64,000 nucleotides of DNA, taken from Ruegeria atlantica. GTDB taxonomy: Bacteria; Pseudomonadota; Alphaproteobacteria; Rhodobacterales; Rhodobacteraceae. The DNA lies in contig WQBJ01000006.1 in the NCBI GenBank assembly GCA_013032095.1, positions 152,271-216,270 of the forward strand. Reading direction: 5' to 3'. Under the pieces are notes generated by a model. The model saw nothing but the letters and a program-made list of their open reading frames with translations. It searched no databases and was not told the DNA's origin. Shown here piece by piece: positions 1 to 8,680 of this stretch. The translations under genes were made by a program, and so were the position numbers. The first letter of the stretch is position 1. Each line of letters opens with the position of its first letter.

Positions 1-884
1 GTGAAGGCAACCGCGTTTACGGGCGCGGTACGACGGATATGAAAGGGTATGTGGCCTCTGTCATGGCGCTGGCTGATCGAGCTGCCGGTGCGAGCTTACG
101 CGAGCCGCTCAAGATTGCACTGTCCTATGATGAAGAGGTGGGTTGCGTCGGAATTCAGCACATGCTGGATCGGTTGGCCCCGATGCTCGGCCAACCTCGG
201 GCCTGTTTTGTGGGCGAGCCTACCGAAATGCAGGTGGCTATCGGGCACAAAGGAAAGGCTGCGTTGCGCGCCGTGTGTCATGGGCAAAACGGGCACTCCG
301 CTCTGGCTCCCAAATTCGTCAACGCGCTACATTTGGCTACCGATTTCGTTGGGGAACTGCGGCACCTGCAGAAAACCTATGCGGAAAGCGGAAACAGCGA
401 CCCGGCTTATTCAGTGCCGTATACGACCTTCCATGTGGGAATGTTGTCGGGCGGTAAAGCGTTGAACATTGTACCGGATCGGGCCGAGTTGACCTTTGAA
501 TATCGCCATCTTGCCTCGGATCACGGTAAAGACATCTTGCGTCAGATACAGGATGCGGCGGGCAGGGTAGGCGCAAGGTATAATGACATCTGTGCGGAAG
601 CCCGTGTCGAGGTCGAACAGTATAACGCTTATCCTGGGTTGGATGTCGCTGAATCCGACGCGGTGATTGGCTATGCCCAGAAATTGGCGCAGAGCAACGC
701 TACCACCAAGGTTGCCTTTGGGACTGAGGCCGGTTTCTTTAGCGAATTGGGCATCCCCACGGTTGTCTGCGGGCCGGGATCAATGGAGAGGCAGGGCCAT
801 AAGCCGGATGAATACTTGGAGATCGGAGAACTCAGCGCCTGCGACGCTATGATGGACCGTATCCTCGAAGACATCAGCAACTGA
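1..884 (+). CDS. argE: Acetylornithine deacetylase (ArgE), 5' end cut by window
   Basis: M20-family zinc peptidase that removes the acetyl group from N-acetylornithine to give ornithine in arginine synthesis. The reading frame is open from base 3, so the N-terminus lies outside the window. Near the left edge GRGTTDMKG carries the bridging metal Asp. SYDEEVGCVG holds the catalytic and metal-binding Glu pair, FVGEPT follows, and GHKPDEYLEIGEL near the end supplies the last His ligand. The dimerisation domain lies between (GHKGKAALRAVCHGQNGHSA). A succinyl-diaminopimelate desuccinylase (DapE) is the main alternative, but the GTTDMKG and FGTEAGFF segments favour ArgE. A small membrane protein gene follows nine bases later. 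Confidence 0.88.
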   Translation, partial: EGNRVYGRGTTDMKGYVASVMALADRAAGASLREPLKIALSYDEEVGCVGIQHMLDRLAPMLGQPRACFVGEPTEMQVAIGHKGKAALRAVCHGQNGHSALAPKFVNALHLATDFVGELRHLQKTYAESGNSDPAYSVPYTTFHVGMLSGGKALNIVPDRAELTFEYRHLASDHGKDILRQIQDAAGRVGARYNDICAEARVEVEQYNAYPGLDVAESDAVIGYAQKLAQSNATTKVAFGTEAGFFSELGIPTVVCGPGSMERQGHKPDEYLEIGELSACDAMMDRILEDISN

Positions 885-892
885 AACCGATC

Positions 893-1153
893 ATGACCGT
901 GCTTCAAGACCTCACTATCGTTGATGGCCTCGGCATTCTGGGTTCGGCGATCATCATCTGCGTCTACTACCTTGCCACCCGTAATATCCTTCCTGCCGAC
1001 AAGATTGCGTTCAATGCGTGGAACATCGCGGGGGGATCACTGGTTATGTTGTCCCTGATCTATAGACCCAATCCGGGCGCCATCGTGATGGAGGTCATGT
1101 TCCTTGGCATCGCCTGTCTGGCGGTACTCCGTAATCTGCGCGGCGCAAAGTAA
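893..1153 (+). CDS. Small membrane protein, CBU_0592-like
   Basis: An 86-residue protein with two or three hydrophobic segments (about 11-29, 42-58 and 62-80) and almost no soluble part. The pattern GxLGSAIIICVYYLATR followed by AFNAWNIAGGSLVMLSLIYRPNPGAIVMEV resembles the CBU_0592-type domain found in small integral membrane proteins of unknown function. It starts nine bases after argE and is probably cotranscribed with it. Its function is unknown. It converges on the cupin gene on the other strand, with only 17 bases between them. Confidence 0.7.
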   Translation: MTVLQDLTIVDGLGILGSAIIICVYYLATRNILPADKIAFNAWNIAGGSLVMLSLIYRPNPGAIVMEVMFLGIACLAVLRNLRGAK

Positions 1154-1170
1154 CTCGCACCGCGCCTCCG

Positions 1171-1533
1171 TTATGCTGCAATCATATAAAACTTGCGCAG
1201 GGTCTGCGTGATTTCCCAGGTGCATGGTGTGCCCTTGGGAATGAAAAACGTGTCCCCGGCACCAAACGTCTGTGCCGATCCGTCCGAAGCGGTCAAGGTA
1301 ACTGACCCCGAGATCACGGTCATCATCTCGTCGACGGGATAGGCCTCGATGACCTCGCGACAAGGGGCGCATTCCCAGACCCCGGTCGAGATTTTCTCGT
1401 CTGTGCTCTCGAAAAAGCTGCTGATAGTCTCGGTCTTGTCATCCGTGGTGAAATCACTTTCCGCCACCAGGGATGACGGAACAAAGCCGGTTTCAGGGTT
1501 CCCGTCGGGTAGTAGGTGAAGTGGTTTTTTCAT
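1171..1533 (-). CDS. Cupin domain protein (DUF861 / cupin_3 type)
   Basis: A 120-residue single-domain cupin. The C-terminal half has the beta-barrel signature, with ISTGVWECAPC followed by DEMMTVISGSVTLTASDGSAQTFGAGDTFFIPKGTPCTWEI. This matches the (S)-ureidoglycine aminohydrolase-like cupin_3 family. Such proteins are usually small-molecule enzymes or binding proteins; the substrate cannot be read from the sequence. It lies downstream of, and on the same strand as, the polyamine-type ABC operon, but a terminator-like hairpin separates them, so it may be independently transcribed. Confidence 0.75.
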   Translation of the reverse strand: MKKPLHLLPDGNPETGFVPSSLVAESDFTTDDKTETISSFFESTDEKISTGVWECAPCREVIEAYPVDEMMTVISGSVTLTASDGSAQTFGAGDTFFIPKGTPCTWEITQTLRKFYMIAA

Positions 1534-1569
1534 CTTGCTGTTTCCTTCTATGCGGTCACTGTGGCCATG

Positions 1570-1613
1570 AAAGAAAAAAGCCCTCCGGGCAGCCGAAACT
1601 AGACCGGAGAGCC
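1570..1613 (-). terminator. Rho-independent terminator after the pot-type operon
   Basis: CTCCGG at 1583-1588 pairs with CCGGAG at 1604-1609, with one-base-bulged extension of the stem. The stretch GAAAGAAAAAA to its left becomes a U-rich tract on the minus strand. It sits 20 bases past the stop of the solute-binding protein gene, the right place to end that operon. Confidence 0.6.
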
Positions 1614-1632
1614 ACTATTCAGAAGAACAGGA

Positions 1633-2670
1633 TCACTTCTTCAAGTTGGTCCAGATCTGGTCGTAGACGGCTTGAACTTCCTCCGAACATACCTCGATAA
1701 AGACACCTGGGCCCGCATCTGCGTGGGGGTTCTTTTCAGGCTGAGTTGCCAGCTCAGGGTCGACGAAGCTTTCCGTACCGGTCACGCCTGCGTTGTACTG
1801 CGCAAAGTTGGTGACGGCCGCGATGTTTTCAGGCTCCAGCAGGAAATCCATGAAGATCAGCGCGTTTTCGCGGTTAGGTGCATCTTTCAGCAGAACAACA
1901 TTGTCCATCCACGCGATATAACCTTGTGTCGGATAGGCGTATTCCACATTGGCGCCTTCTTCGCGTGCCTTTGCTGCAAACCCGTCGTAGATTTGACCGA
2001 CGGCGGCATCACCGGACACCAGTACTTCTTTTGCGGTATCCGAGTTGAAAGACGCCCAATGCTGTTTGGCCTCTTGCAGCATGGCGTTCAGCGCCTTCAG
2101 CTGCTCACGATCAGTCGAACATTGCGGGATGCCCATGTGGAGTGAGGCCATTGCCATCACCTCACCCTGGCTGTCCAGCATGTTGATGCGACCCTGCAGT
2201 TCTGCTGGAGGGTTAAACAGGATGTCGGTGGTCTGAATGTCACCGTCATAGGCATCACGGCTCACGGCAAAGCTGGTTGATCCCCACTGATACGGGATCG
2301 AAGATTGCCGACCCGGGTCAAAATTGGGGTCTGCCCATTCTGGTGCGATGTTACCTTTGTTTTTCAGCTCGCCGTCGGCGATCGAATCCAACATACCTTC
2401 CTCGGCCATGATGGCGACCATGTAGTCGCCTGGCACCGAAACGTCATAGGTGCCGATGCCGCCTGCCTTTAGCGACGCCAGCATCGCCTCGTTGGAGTCG
2501 TAAGTATCCATTGTGACGTTGATGCCGGTTTCTTCGGTGAATTTTTCCAGCAACTCCTGCGGAATGTATTCAAACCAGTGGTATATGACCAATTCGCCCT
2601 CGGCTGCAGCTGCGTTGGCTCCTACGGTCAGTGCAAGGGCGGCAACGCCGCTTTTCATCAAGTGTTTCAT
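1633..2670 (-). CDS. Periplasmic polyamine-binding protein (PotD/PotF family)
   Basis: Substrate-binding protein of an ABC importer, 345 residues. The start at 2670 (MKHLMKSG) is chosen over an upstream in-frame start because GGAGAG precedes it and it begins a clean signal peptide ending near ANAAAAEGEL. The mature protein opens with LVIYHWFEYIPQELLEKFTEETGINV, typical of spermidine/putrescine-binding proteins, and YAYPTQGYIAWMDNVVLLKDAPN is the usual late ligand-pocket segment. It is the last gene of the ATPase-permease-permease-binding protein operon. Putrescine or spermidine is the likely ligand, but related amines cannot be excluded. Confidence 0.88.
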   Translation of the reverse strand: MKHLMKSGVAALALTVGANAAAAEGELVIYHWFEYIPQELLEKFTEETGINVTMDTYDSNEAMLASLKAGGIGTYDVSVPGDYMVAIMAEEGMLDSIADGELKNKGNIAPEWADPNFDPGRQSSIPYQWGSTSFAVSRDAYDGDIQTTDILFNPPAELQGRINMLDSQGEVMAMASLHMGIPQCSTDREQLKALNAMLQEAKQHWASFNSDTAKEVLVSGDAAVGQIYDGFAAKAREEGANVEYAYPTQGYIAWMDNVVLLKDAPNRENALIFMDFLLEPENIAAVTNFAQYNAGVTGTESFVDPELATQPEKNPHADAGPGVFIEVCSEEVQAVYDQIWTNLKK

Positions 2671-2689
2671 GTGTCTCTCCGTCTGTTGG

Positions 2690-3499
2690 TTATTTGGTGT
2701 TGTCAGACTTGCTGACAAAATAGCTGATCGTGACCATGACGATGGACACGCTCAGCAACATGGTCGAAATCGCCATGATGTTGGGTTTGATCCCCTGCTT
2801 GACCGAGCCGAAGATCGCGGTAGGCAGGGTTTCGACGCCTGCGCCTTTCACGAAGTTGGTGATAATGAAATCATCCAGACTGACGATGAAAGCCAAGAGG
2901 AAGCCCGAGATGATACCGGGCATCATCAACGGCAGCAGGATCTTGGTGAACGCTTGCCGTTTGGTCGCATAGAGATCCAGCGCGGCTTGTTCGTAACTGT
3001 CCTCGATGCCCTGCATCCGCGCCGATATCGGCAGGTAAGCAAAGGGGATGCAAAACGCGATATGGGCCAGCAAGATCGTTAGAAGCCCGCGCTCAAAGCC
3101 GATCGAGTTGAAAAAAATCAGGGTTGCGACAGCCAAGACAATTTCCGGGACCATAAGCGGCAGGCTGATTAGCCCGAAAGAAACAGTGCGAAAGCGGAAC
3201 CTGCCTCCGCGCACCATGCCCGTCGCCGCCAGCGTTGCGATCGTCGTTGCAACGGTTGCAGCCACTATTGCGATGAAAAAGCTGTTCTTGGCGGCCGTCT
3301 TGAACTTCCCGCTCTCGGGGCCGGTGAAGACGTCTGCGTACCAGCGCAGCGAGACCCCCTCCCAGTTTGTCAGGGATTGCGATGCGTTGAAGCTGTAGAT
3401 AGTCACGACGACCAGAGGCGCGTACAGCACAACCAGACAGAGCAGGGTGATGGCCTTGAAGCCAGTGTAGGACTTGATGTTGAATTGCTTGCTTGCCAT
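2690..3499 (-). CDS. ABC transporter permease (PotC/PotI-like)
   Basis: Inner-membrane subunit of 269 residues with about six hydrophobic segments. The EAA loop, [21 protein letters not shown] at roughly residues 165-185, docks with the ATPase. The order of genes and similarity to spermidine/putrescine permease PotC ([19 protein letters not shown] near the N-terminus) support the call. Three bases separate its start from the stop of the partner permease upstream, so the two are cotranscribed and likely form the heterodimeric channel. Confidence 0.88.
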   Translation of the reverse strand: MASKQFNIKSYTGFKAITLLCLVVLYAPLVVVTIYSFNASQSLTNWEGVSLRWYADVFTGPESGKFKTAAKNSFFIAIVAATVATTIATLAATGMVRGGRFRFRTVSFGLISLPLMVPEIVLAVATLIFFNSIGFERGLLTILLAHIAFCIPFAYLPISARMQGIEDSYEQAALDLYATKRQAFTKILLPLMMPGIISGFLLAFIVSLDDFIITNFVKGAGVETLPTAIFGSVKQGIKPNIMAISTMLLSVSIVMVTISYFVSKSDNTK

Positions 3500-3502
3500 C
3501 GG

Positions 3503-4432
3503 TCAGCCTCCGGCCTTGTCGGCTTTGGCCTGTTGCCGGGCCGAGAACATCAGGATGATCAGAACCATTGTCAGCAGGATCATCGAGGCAGCCGCGCCAA
3601 ATGGCCAGTTGCCCGCGTTGCCCTTGAATTGTTCCTCGATAAGCGACCCGATCATGAAATTCTTGGCGCCGCCCAGAAGGTCAGGTGCAAGGAATGACCC
3701 CATCGACGGTACAAAGACCAGAATGCATCCTGCGAACACACCCGGTTTGACGGCAGGCAACAGGACACGACGCAACGTTGTCCACTTGCTTGCATAGAGA
3801 TCGGCCGCTGCCTCAGACAGGGCAAAGTTATAGCGTTCGACAGCCGCATAGATCGGCAAGACCATGAAGGGCAGGTAGGAATAGAACAGGCCAAGCTGTA
3901 CGGCAAAGTTGGTGTTCACGATATGCAGAGGGCTGTCGATCAGGCCGATACTCATCAGAAAATCGTTCAGCGGACCTTGATCGCGTAGCAAGAATTTCAT
4001 CGAAACGGTCCGGATCAGCAGATTCACCCAGTAGGGAATGGTGATCAGAAACACCCAGATCGGGCGCATATTCTCGGATCTGGTTGCAATGAAATACGCC
4101 GTCGGGAACCCGATCAACAAGCTCAGAAGCGTTGCCGCCCCCGCCTGCCAGATCGACCGCCAGAAGATGGTGATATAGGTCCACTCGATTTTTGGAGGAT
4201 CGTCCCCGAACAACCCACGATCAAAGAAGAATTGATCGTAGGCTGCCAGAGAGAATTCCCAGATCACGCCGCCACGAAACTCTTTCGTCAGGAAAGAGTA
4301 GATCAGCATCATAATTACCGGGGCCAGAACCAGAATGGTCAGTGTTACCCAAGCCGGCAGCAACAGCCATGTACGGGCCTCTTTATAAGTGTCTGTCGTG
4401 GCGCTGCCGCCACTTGCCGCACCCGCTGCCAT
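3503..4432 (-). CDS. ABC transporter permease (PotB/PotH-like)
   Basis: Inner-membrane subunit of 309 residues. It begins with a soluble tail rich in Ala, Gly and Ser, then WLLLPAWVTLTILVLAPVIMMLIYSF as the first membrane segment. The EAA loop reads SEAAADLYASKWTTLRRVLLP. PYWVNLLIRTVSMKFLLRDQGPLN is characteristic of PotB-type permeases. Its ATG overlaps the stop of the ATPase gene (ATGA), showing translational coupling. Confidence 0.88.
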   Translation of the reverse strand: MAAGAASGGSATTDTYKEARTWLLLPAWVTLTILVLAPVIMMLIYSFLTKEFRGGVIWEFSLAAYDQFFFDRGLFGDDPPKIEWTYITIFWRSIWQAGAATLLSLLIGFPTAYFIATRSENMRPIWVFLITIPYWVNLLIRTVSMKFLLRDQGPLNDFLMSIGLIDSPLHIVNTNFAVQLGLFYSYLPFMVLPIYAAVERYNFALSEAAADLYASKWTTLRRVLLPAVKPGVFAGCILVFVPSMGSFLAPDLLGGAKNFMIGSLIEEQFKGNAGNWPFGAAASMILLTMVLIILMFSARQQAKADKAGG

Positions 4433-5535
4433 CAGTCTGCCAGGAGGCGCGCGGCCCCCAGCTCCATGTTGACAAACATCTCGGTGCCTGGCTCGAAGAT
4501 GCGTTTATTACCACGATCCGAGTTCGACGTGCGCACGACGAAGTTTGGGCCGTCCTGCAGGTCTACGATCGTGGTTATGTCGGTGCCGACAAAAATGTTC
4601 TCTTTGATCCGCCCTTTTAGGCTTTCGGTTTCGACGGGAGAGTCAGACATGTAGAGCCGCTCCGGACGGATCGACATGTGGACTTTGGACCCAACGCCAA
4701 TCCCCTCGACCGCGTTGCAAGTCAGTTCGTGTCCACCCCCGAGGTGGCACGTCGCGCGGCCACTCTCGATCCCGTCGACTGAAACTTCCAAAAGGTTCGT
4801 CTCGCCGATGAAGTCGGCAACGAACATATTGTGCGGGCGCTCGTAAATATCGGTCGGCGTGCCAAGCTGTTGCATCTCTCCCGCCGACATCACCGCGATG
4901 CGGTCGGACATGGTCAGCGCTTCTTCCTGATCGTGCGTAACAAAGATGAATGTAATCCCGGTTTCGCGCTGCAGATGCTTCAGCTCAAGTTGCATCGCTT
5001 TCCGTAACTTGAGGTCCAGCGCCGACAGCGGTTCGTCCAACAACAGAACCTTCGGCTGCGGTGCCAAAGCACGCGCCAACGCGACACGCTGCTGCTGGCC
5101 CCCGGAAAGCTGGCTGGGTTTGCGTGCAGAGAACTGGCTGAGTTGCACCAGTTCCAGCATCTCACCCGCTTTTTTGAGCGCCTCGGCTTTCGATGTTCCG
5201 CGCATTTCCAACCCGAACGCCACATTTTCGAGAATAGTCATGTGAGGAAACAGGGCATAGTTCTGGAAAACCGTATTCACCGGCCGCTTGTTCGGCGGCA
5301 GGTTTTCAATCTCATCGCCAAAGAGGAAAATCGCCCCTTCGGTTACATCCTCAAACCCGGCGATCATGCGTAACAGAGTTGTCTTGCCGCAACCGGATGG
5401 GCCTAGAAGCGTAAAAAACTCATTGTCCATGATTGACAGAGAGATCTTCTTTAGCGCGGTGAAGTCACCATAGCGTTTAACCGCATCCCGTACGTCAATC
5501 GCGATTTGTTGTGTATCGGTCAAACTCGCCTCCAT
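4432..5535 (-). CDS. ABC transporter ATP-binding protein (PotA/PotG-like)
   Basis: ATPase that drives the polyamine importer. Walker A is GPSGCGKTT, the signature is LSGGQQQR, Walker B is VLLLDEPLSALD and the switch is FVTHDQ. A C-terminal TOBE-like domain follows (from about residue 240; MSIRPERLYMS). Possible starts are GTG at 5541, ATG at 5535 and TTG at 5523; the last has GGAGG five bases upstream, so the true start is uncertain by up to six codons. It is the first gene of the operon, and a 13-base palindrome lies about 80 bases upstream. Confidence 0.9.
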   Translation of the reverse strand: MEASLTDTQQIAIDVRDAVKRYGDFTALKKISLSIMDNEFFTLLGPSGCGKTTLLRMIAGFEDVTEGAIFLFGDEIENLPPNKRPVNTVFQNYALFPHMTILENVAFGLEMRGTSKAEALKKAGEMLELVQLSQFSARKPSQLSGGQQQRVALARALAPQPKVLLLDEPLSALDLKLRKAMQLELKHLQRETGITFIFVTHDQEEALTMSDRIAVMSAGEMQQLGTPTDIYERPHNMFVADFIGETNLLEVSVDGIESGRATCHLGGGHELTCNAVEGIGVGSKVHMSIRPERLYMSDSPVETESLKGRIKENIFVGTDITTIVDLQDGPNFVVRTSNSDRGNKRIFEPGTEMFVNMELGAARLLAD

Positions 5536-6006
5536 ATTCACCGCGAAGTCACTGTCGGGTATATACGGGCCGTGCGGTCCTCTTAAGAATTGACTTCCTC
5601 ATCAAACATTAGGATTAGCCTAATCATTTAATTTTAGACATTAAGATCAAAGCATTGGCGCGTATTGGCCTGGTTTTACGGGGGAAGGAAAATACTACAT
5701 CTTAGATGTTGAATTAACGTCGTTCTGTCTTTTCCTGAAGGGGTCCCCAAGCCTTTAGCCATATCCCAAGGGAGTTTATCGCCGGACGGCGCGCGTGTCC
5801 TAAGCGGGTTTGGTCGCAAACTCCCGGAAATTGCATAACGGCGGAAAACAGGTTTTCAGGGGGTCGGAAACCGCTTCATGCAAGCCGCTGTTCGTGCACT
5901 CTGGATGTGATACACCGGAGCACATTCGAATCGAAATCCGTGGAAATGAGGCAATTCTCCACAGGGTTTTGCTGCAGGTTGCTTGCAGGTGTATGGAGCG
6001 AACGTT
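5536..6006. other. Intergenic region between divergent pot-type operon and dusA
   Basis: About 470 bases with no convincing gene. The left third is AT-rich and holds a perfect GATTAG-C-CTAATC palindrome, so it probably carries the promoter and operator of the transporter operon. The middle (5660-5900) has no clear repeat or hairpin with a U-tract. Short open frames on both strands here lack ribosome sites and family resemblance. The last 100 bases should hold the dusA promoter. Confidence 0.5.
5613..5625. promoter_or_regulatory. 13-bp palindrome upstream of the pot-type operon
   Basis: GATTAG at 5613-5618 and CTAATC at 5620-5625 form a perfect inverted repeat around one C. It lies in an AT-rich stretch 78 bases before the first gene of the transporter operon, a usual operator position. 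No regulator gene is adjacent. Confidence 0.4.
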
Positions 6007-7002
6007 TTGAACAATAACGCACAATTAGCAGCGCGTTTAAGCGTGGCACCGATGATGGACTGGACGGATCGGCACTGCCGGTACGTGCACCGGCTGCTGA
6101 GTGGTCAGACGTTACTCTACACCGAAATGGTGACGGCCCCTGCGTTGGTGCGTGGTGGGGCGATGCATCTGTTGGACTACAGTCCCGAAGAGCATCCGGT
6201 TGCGCTGCAACTCGGCGGGTCGGATCCGCATGAACTGGCGCGGGCGGCACGGTTCGGAGCGGATGCGGGCTATGATGAAATCAACCTGAATTGCGGTTGC
6301 CCCTCAGATCGTGTGCAATCCGGTACGTTCGGAGCGGTACTGATGAAAGACCCGGCCCGGGTTGCCGAATGCGTGGCCGCGATGCGTGAGGTGGCCGACG
6401 TCGAGGTGACTGTGAAGTGCCGTATCGGCGTGGATGAACAGGAGCCCGAAGAGGTTCTGCCTGCGTTTCTGGAACACATACGTGCCGCAGGATGCGAGCG
6501 CGTGACGATCCACGCGCGCAAGGCGTGGTTGCAAGGGCTCAGCCCCAAGGAGAACCGGGATATCCCGCCCTTGGACTACGATTTGGTGCACCGGATAAAA
6601 GCGGCGTTTCCTGATCTGCATATCTCGATTAACGGTGGGATTACTTCATTGGATCAGGCGCGCATGCATCTTGAGGCTGGGCTGGACGGTGTCATGATTG
6701 GGCGCGCAGCCTATCACCAGCCGACCGAAATTCTAGCTGGGGCCGATCCGTTGATATTTGGAACCGGGCAGGCAGCGGACCCAATTGAAGTTGTTCAAAA
6801 AATGGTGCCCTATGTCGAACGTCACCTTGTCAATGGTGGGCGGTTGCACCAGATCACCCGTCATATGCTGGGCCTTTTCGCCGGACGCCCTGGTGCGAGA
6901 GCGTGGCGGCGGTCTTTGTCCGAGGGTGCGGTGCATGAAGGAGCAGGCCCCGAAGTGATGCTACAGGCGCTGGAACAAGTTGCGCCTCTGGCTGAGGTCT
7001 GA
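6007..7002 (+). CDS. dusA: tRNA-dihydrouridine synthase A
   Basis: FMN-dependent enzyme that reduces uridines 20 and 20a in the tRNA D-loop. SVAPMMDWTDRHCRYVHRLLS near the N-terminus is typical of DusA. NCGCPSDRVQSGTFGAVLM contains the catalytic Cys, and ISINGGI with DGVMIGRAAY forms the FMN phosphate site. The C-terminal helical tRNA-binding domain is present (RHMLGLFAGRPGARAWRR). The TTG at 6007 is chosen because GGAG lies eight bases upstream; GTG at 5989 or TTG at 5983 would lengthen the protein by 6-8 residues. About 331 residues, normal for the family. Confidence 0.92.
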   Translation: MNNNAQLAARLSVAPMMDWTDRHCRYVHRLLSGQTLLYTEMVTAPALVRGGAMHLLDYSPEEHPVALQLGGSDPHELARAARFGADAGYDEINLNCGCPSDRVQSGTFGAVLMKDPARVAECVAAMREVADVEVTVKCRIGVDEQEPEEVLPAFLEHIRAAGCERVTIHARKAWLQGLSPKENRDIPPLDYDLVHRIKAAFPDLHISINGGITSLDQARMHLEAGLDGVMIGRAAYHQPTEILAGADPLIFGTGQAADPIEVVQKMVPYVERHLVNGGRLHQITRHMLGLFAGRPGARAWRRSLSEGAVHEGAGPEVMLQALEQVAPLAEV

Positions 7003-7041
7003 AGGAACTAAGATACGGCCAAGGGCCGGTATGGGGGGACG

Positions 7042-7866
7042 ATGCCCGAGGCGATGTTGCTGGCCCAGATGCTGGGCCTTTTGCTTGTAATCGGGGCGCT
7101 GGCCGGAGTTCTGGCCGGATTGTTGGGGGTTGGCGGAGGCATCGTTCTGGTGCCCGCGTTTTTTTATACCTTCCAAACCCTCGGCTATGGGGGGCCGCAG
7201 CTGATGCAGCTCTGTCTGGCAACCTCATTGGCGACGATCATCGTGACCTCGATGCGATCCGTTCTGGCGCATAACAAGAAGGGCGCGGTGGATTGGGATA
7301 TCCTGCGCGGCTGGGGGCCGGGGATCGCCGTCGGTGCGATTATCGGCGTGACGGTGGCCTCGGCATTGCGGACCGAGGCTTTGCAAGCGTTGTTTGGCAT
7401 TCTGGGGATGGTCATTGGGGCCTATCTTGGACTGGGCAAATCCGAATGGCGATTGGGCGATGCCATGCCCAAGGGCATCAGACGGGCGGTGCTGTCCCCC
7501 TCGGTGGGCTTTCTCTCAGTTCTCATGGGCATCGGAGGCGGCAGTTTCGGTGTGCCGCTGATGAGTCTGTTCAATACACCCATTCACCGTGCCGTCGCCA
7601 CCGCTGCCGGGTTTGGCGTAGTCATCGCAGTGCCGTCGGTGCTGGGCTTTCTGTTTTTGGATATTGCACCGGAACACCGCCCGCCTCTGACCATCGGTGC
7701 GGTCAATCTGGTCGCGTTTGCTATTGTCGTCGCCATGACAATGATTACGGCGCCGTGGGGGGTGAAACTCGCCCACGCAATGGACCCCAAGCCTCTGAAG
7801 CGCGTCTTTGCGGTGTTCCTGACGCTGGTGGCTCTGAACATGCTGCGCAAGGCGCTGGGCCTGTGA
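7042..7866 (+). CDS. TSUP (TauE/SafE) family membrane permease
   Basis: Integral membrane protein of 274 residues with about eight hydrophobic segments in two repeats. The repeat hallmarks AGVLAGLLGVGGGIVLVP (about 20-37) and SVLMGIGGGSFGVPLMS (about 158-174) define the TauE/SafE/TSUP family, often linked to export or uptake of sulfite, sulfoacetate or other organosulfur anions. The substrate is unknown. The gene overlaps the next one by a GTGA start-stop junction, so the two products are translationally coupled and may share a substrate. Confidence 0.87.
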   Translation: MPEAMLLAQMLGLLLVIGALAGVLAGLLGVGGGIVLVPAFFYTFQTLGYGGPQLMQLCLATSLATIIVTSMRSVLAHNKKGAVDWDILRGWGPGIAVGAIIGVTVASALRTEALQALFGILGMVIGAYLGLGKSEWRLGDAMPKGIRRAVLSPSVGFLSVLMGIGGGSFGVPLMSLFNTPIHRAVATAAGFGVVIAVPSVLGFLFLDIAPEHRPPLTIGAVNLVAFAIVVAMTMITAPWGVKLAHAMDPKPLKRVFAVFLTLVALNMLRKALGL

Positions 7867-8645
7867 GTGACTTTCACCATAAGGGCTGGTTCAAATTTCC
7901 CTACGATCCAGTGTTGGCAGAGTGGGTGGAGCATGCTCTGCCCGCCGCTCGCGCCTCAGTGACAGATCCCGCCCACGCCCAATGGTTGGATTGCGAGGGA
8001 ACGTGGTTCATCGGTGTCGATGCGCTGGACAATGACTCTCAGGGCAGGGTGGGGCAGTCTGGTGCGTTGTCCGGGCAGGCCATGCGTTTCATCACGGAAC
8101 AATACGGAGAGTTGCCTCTGCACAAGGGGCAGGTCTCGGTGATCTATCCCGGCTATCCTCGCCCTCGAAAAGGCGAAAGCGAAAGCGCTGGGCGGTATCG
8201 ATTAAAAAGAGATGCAGCCCATGTAGACGGGCTGCGACCGACAGGACCGGATCGCCGGCGGCGGGTGGATGAACCCCACGCGTGGATTTTGGGTATTCCT
8301 TTGAACGATGCCAGCGAAGACGCCGCCCCGATGGTGCTTTGGGAAGGTAGCCACAAAATCCTGCGCACCGCTTTCAAAGGCGCACTTCTTGACCATCCCC
8401 GCGACAGTCTGCATCAGGTCGACATCACGGATATCTATCAGGCTGCCCGCCGAGAGGTGTTCGACACCTGCCCACGCATCGAATTACCCGCCAAACCCGG
8501 CGAGGCTTATCTGCTGCATCGCCACTGCTTGCATGGGGTTGCGCCTTGGGGCGAAGGAGCATCAGCCGGACCGGATGGACGAATGATTGCCTATTTCCGC
8601 CCTGAATGCGCAGGGGGAGTAGCCGAATGGATCGAATCTGCCTAA
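7863..8645 (+). CDS. Predicted Fe(II)-dependent dioxygenase (phytanoyl-CoA dioxygenase-like)
   Basis: A 260-residue protein that starts at GTG 7863 inside the stop of the TSUP permease gene (GTGA). It has a possible cupin-fold iron triad: H120 and D122 in AAHVDGL, and H224 in YLLHRHCLHGVAPW. R240 is placed to bind the carboxylate of 2-oxoglutarate, and KGQVSVIYPGYPRP precedes the first His. Such proteins hydroxylate or oxidise small molecules. The match to the phytanoyl-CoA dioxygenase superfamily is inferred from the motif layout only. Coupling to a permease suggests it acts on a transported compound. Confidence 0.6.
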   Translation: MSDFHHKGWFKFPYDPVLAEWVEHALPAARASVTDPAHAQWLDCEGTWFIGVDALDNDSQGRVGQSGALSGQAMRFITEQYGELPLHKGQVSVIYPGYPRPRKGESESAGRYRLKRDAAHVDGLRPTGPDRRRRVDEPHAWILGIPLNDASEDAAPMVLWEGSHKILRTAFKGALLDHPRDSLHQVDITDIYQAARREVFDTCPRIELPAKPGEAYLLHRHCLHGVAPWGEGASAGPDGRMIAYFRPECAGGVAEWIESA

Positions 8646-8680
8646 CCTCCTGCCATTGTTAAGATTTGGAGGTATCTCGG

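Noticed and set aside
5590..5605. TTGAC...ATCAA sequence before the pot-type operon as an FNR site
   Set aside because: The spacing is six bases instead of four, so it does not fit the CRP/FNR dyad.
5800..6024. Short minus-strand frame upstream of dusA
   Set aside because: It overlaps the dusA start and has neither ribosome site nor family match.
7293..7862. Upstream extension of the dioxygenase frame to give 450 residues
   Set aside because: The first 190 residues are the TSUP gene read out of frame; the GTG at 7863 at the coupled stop is the natural start.
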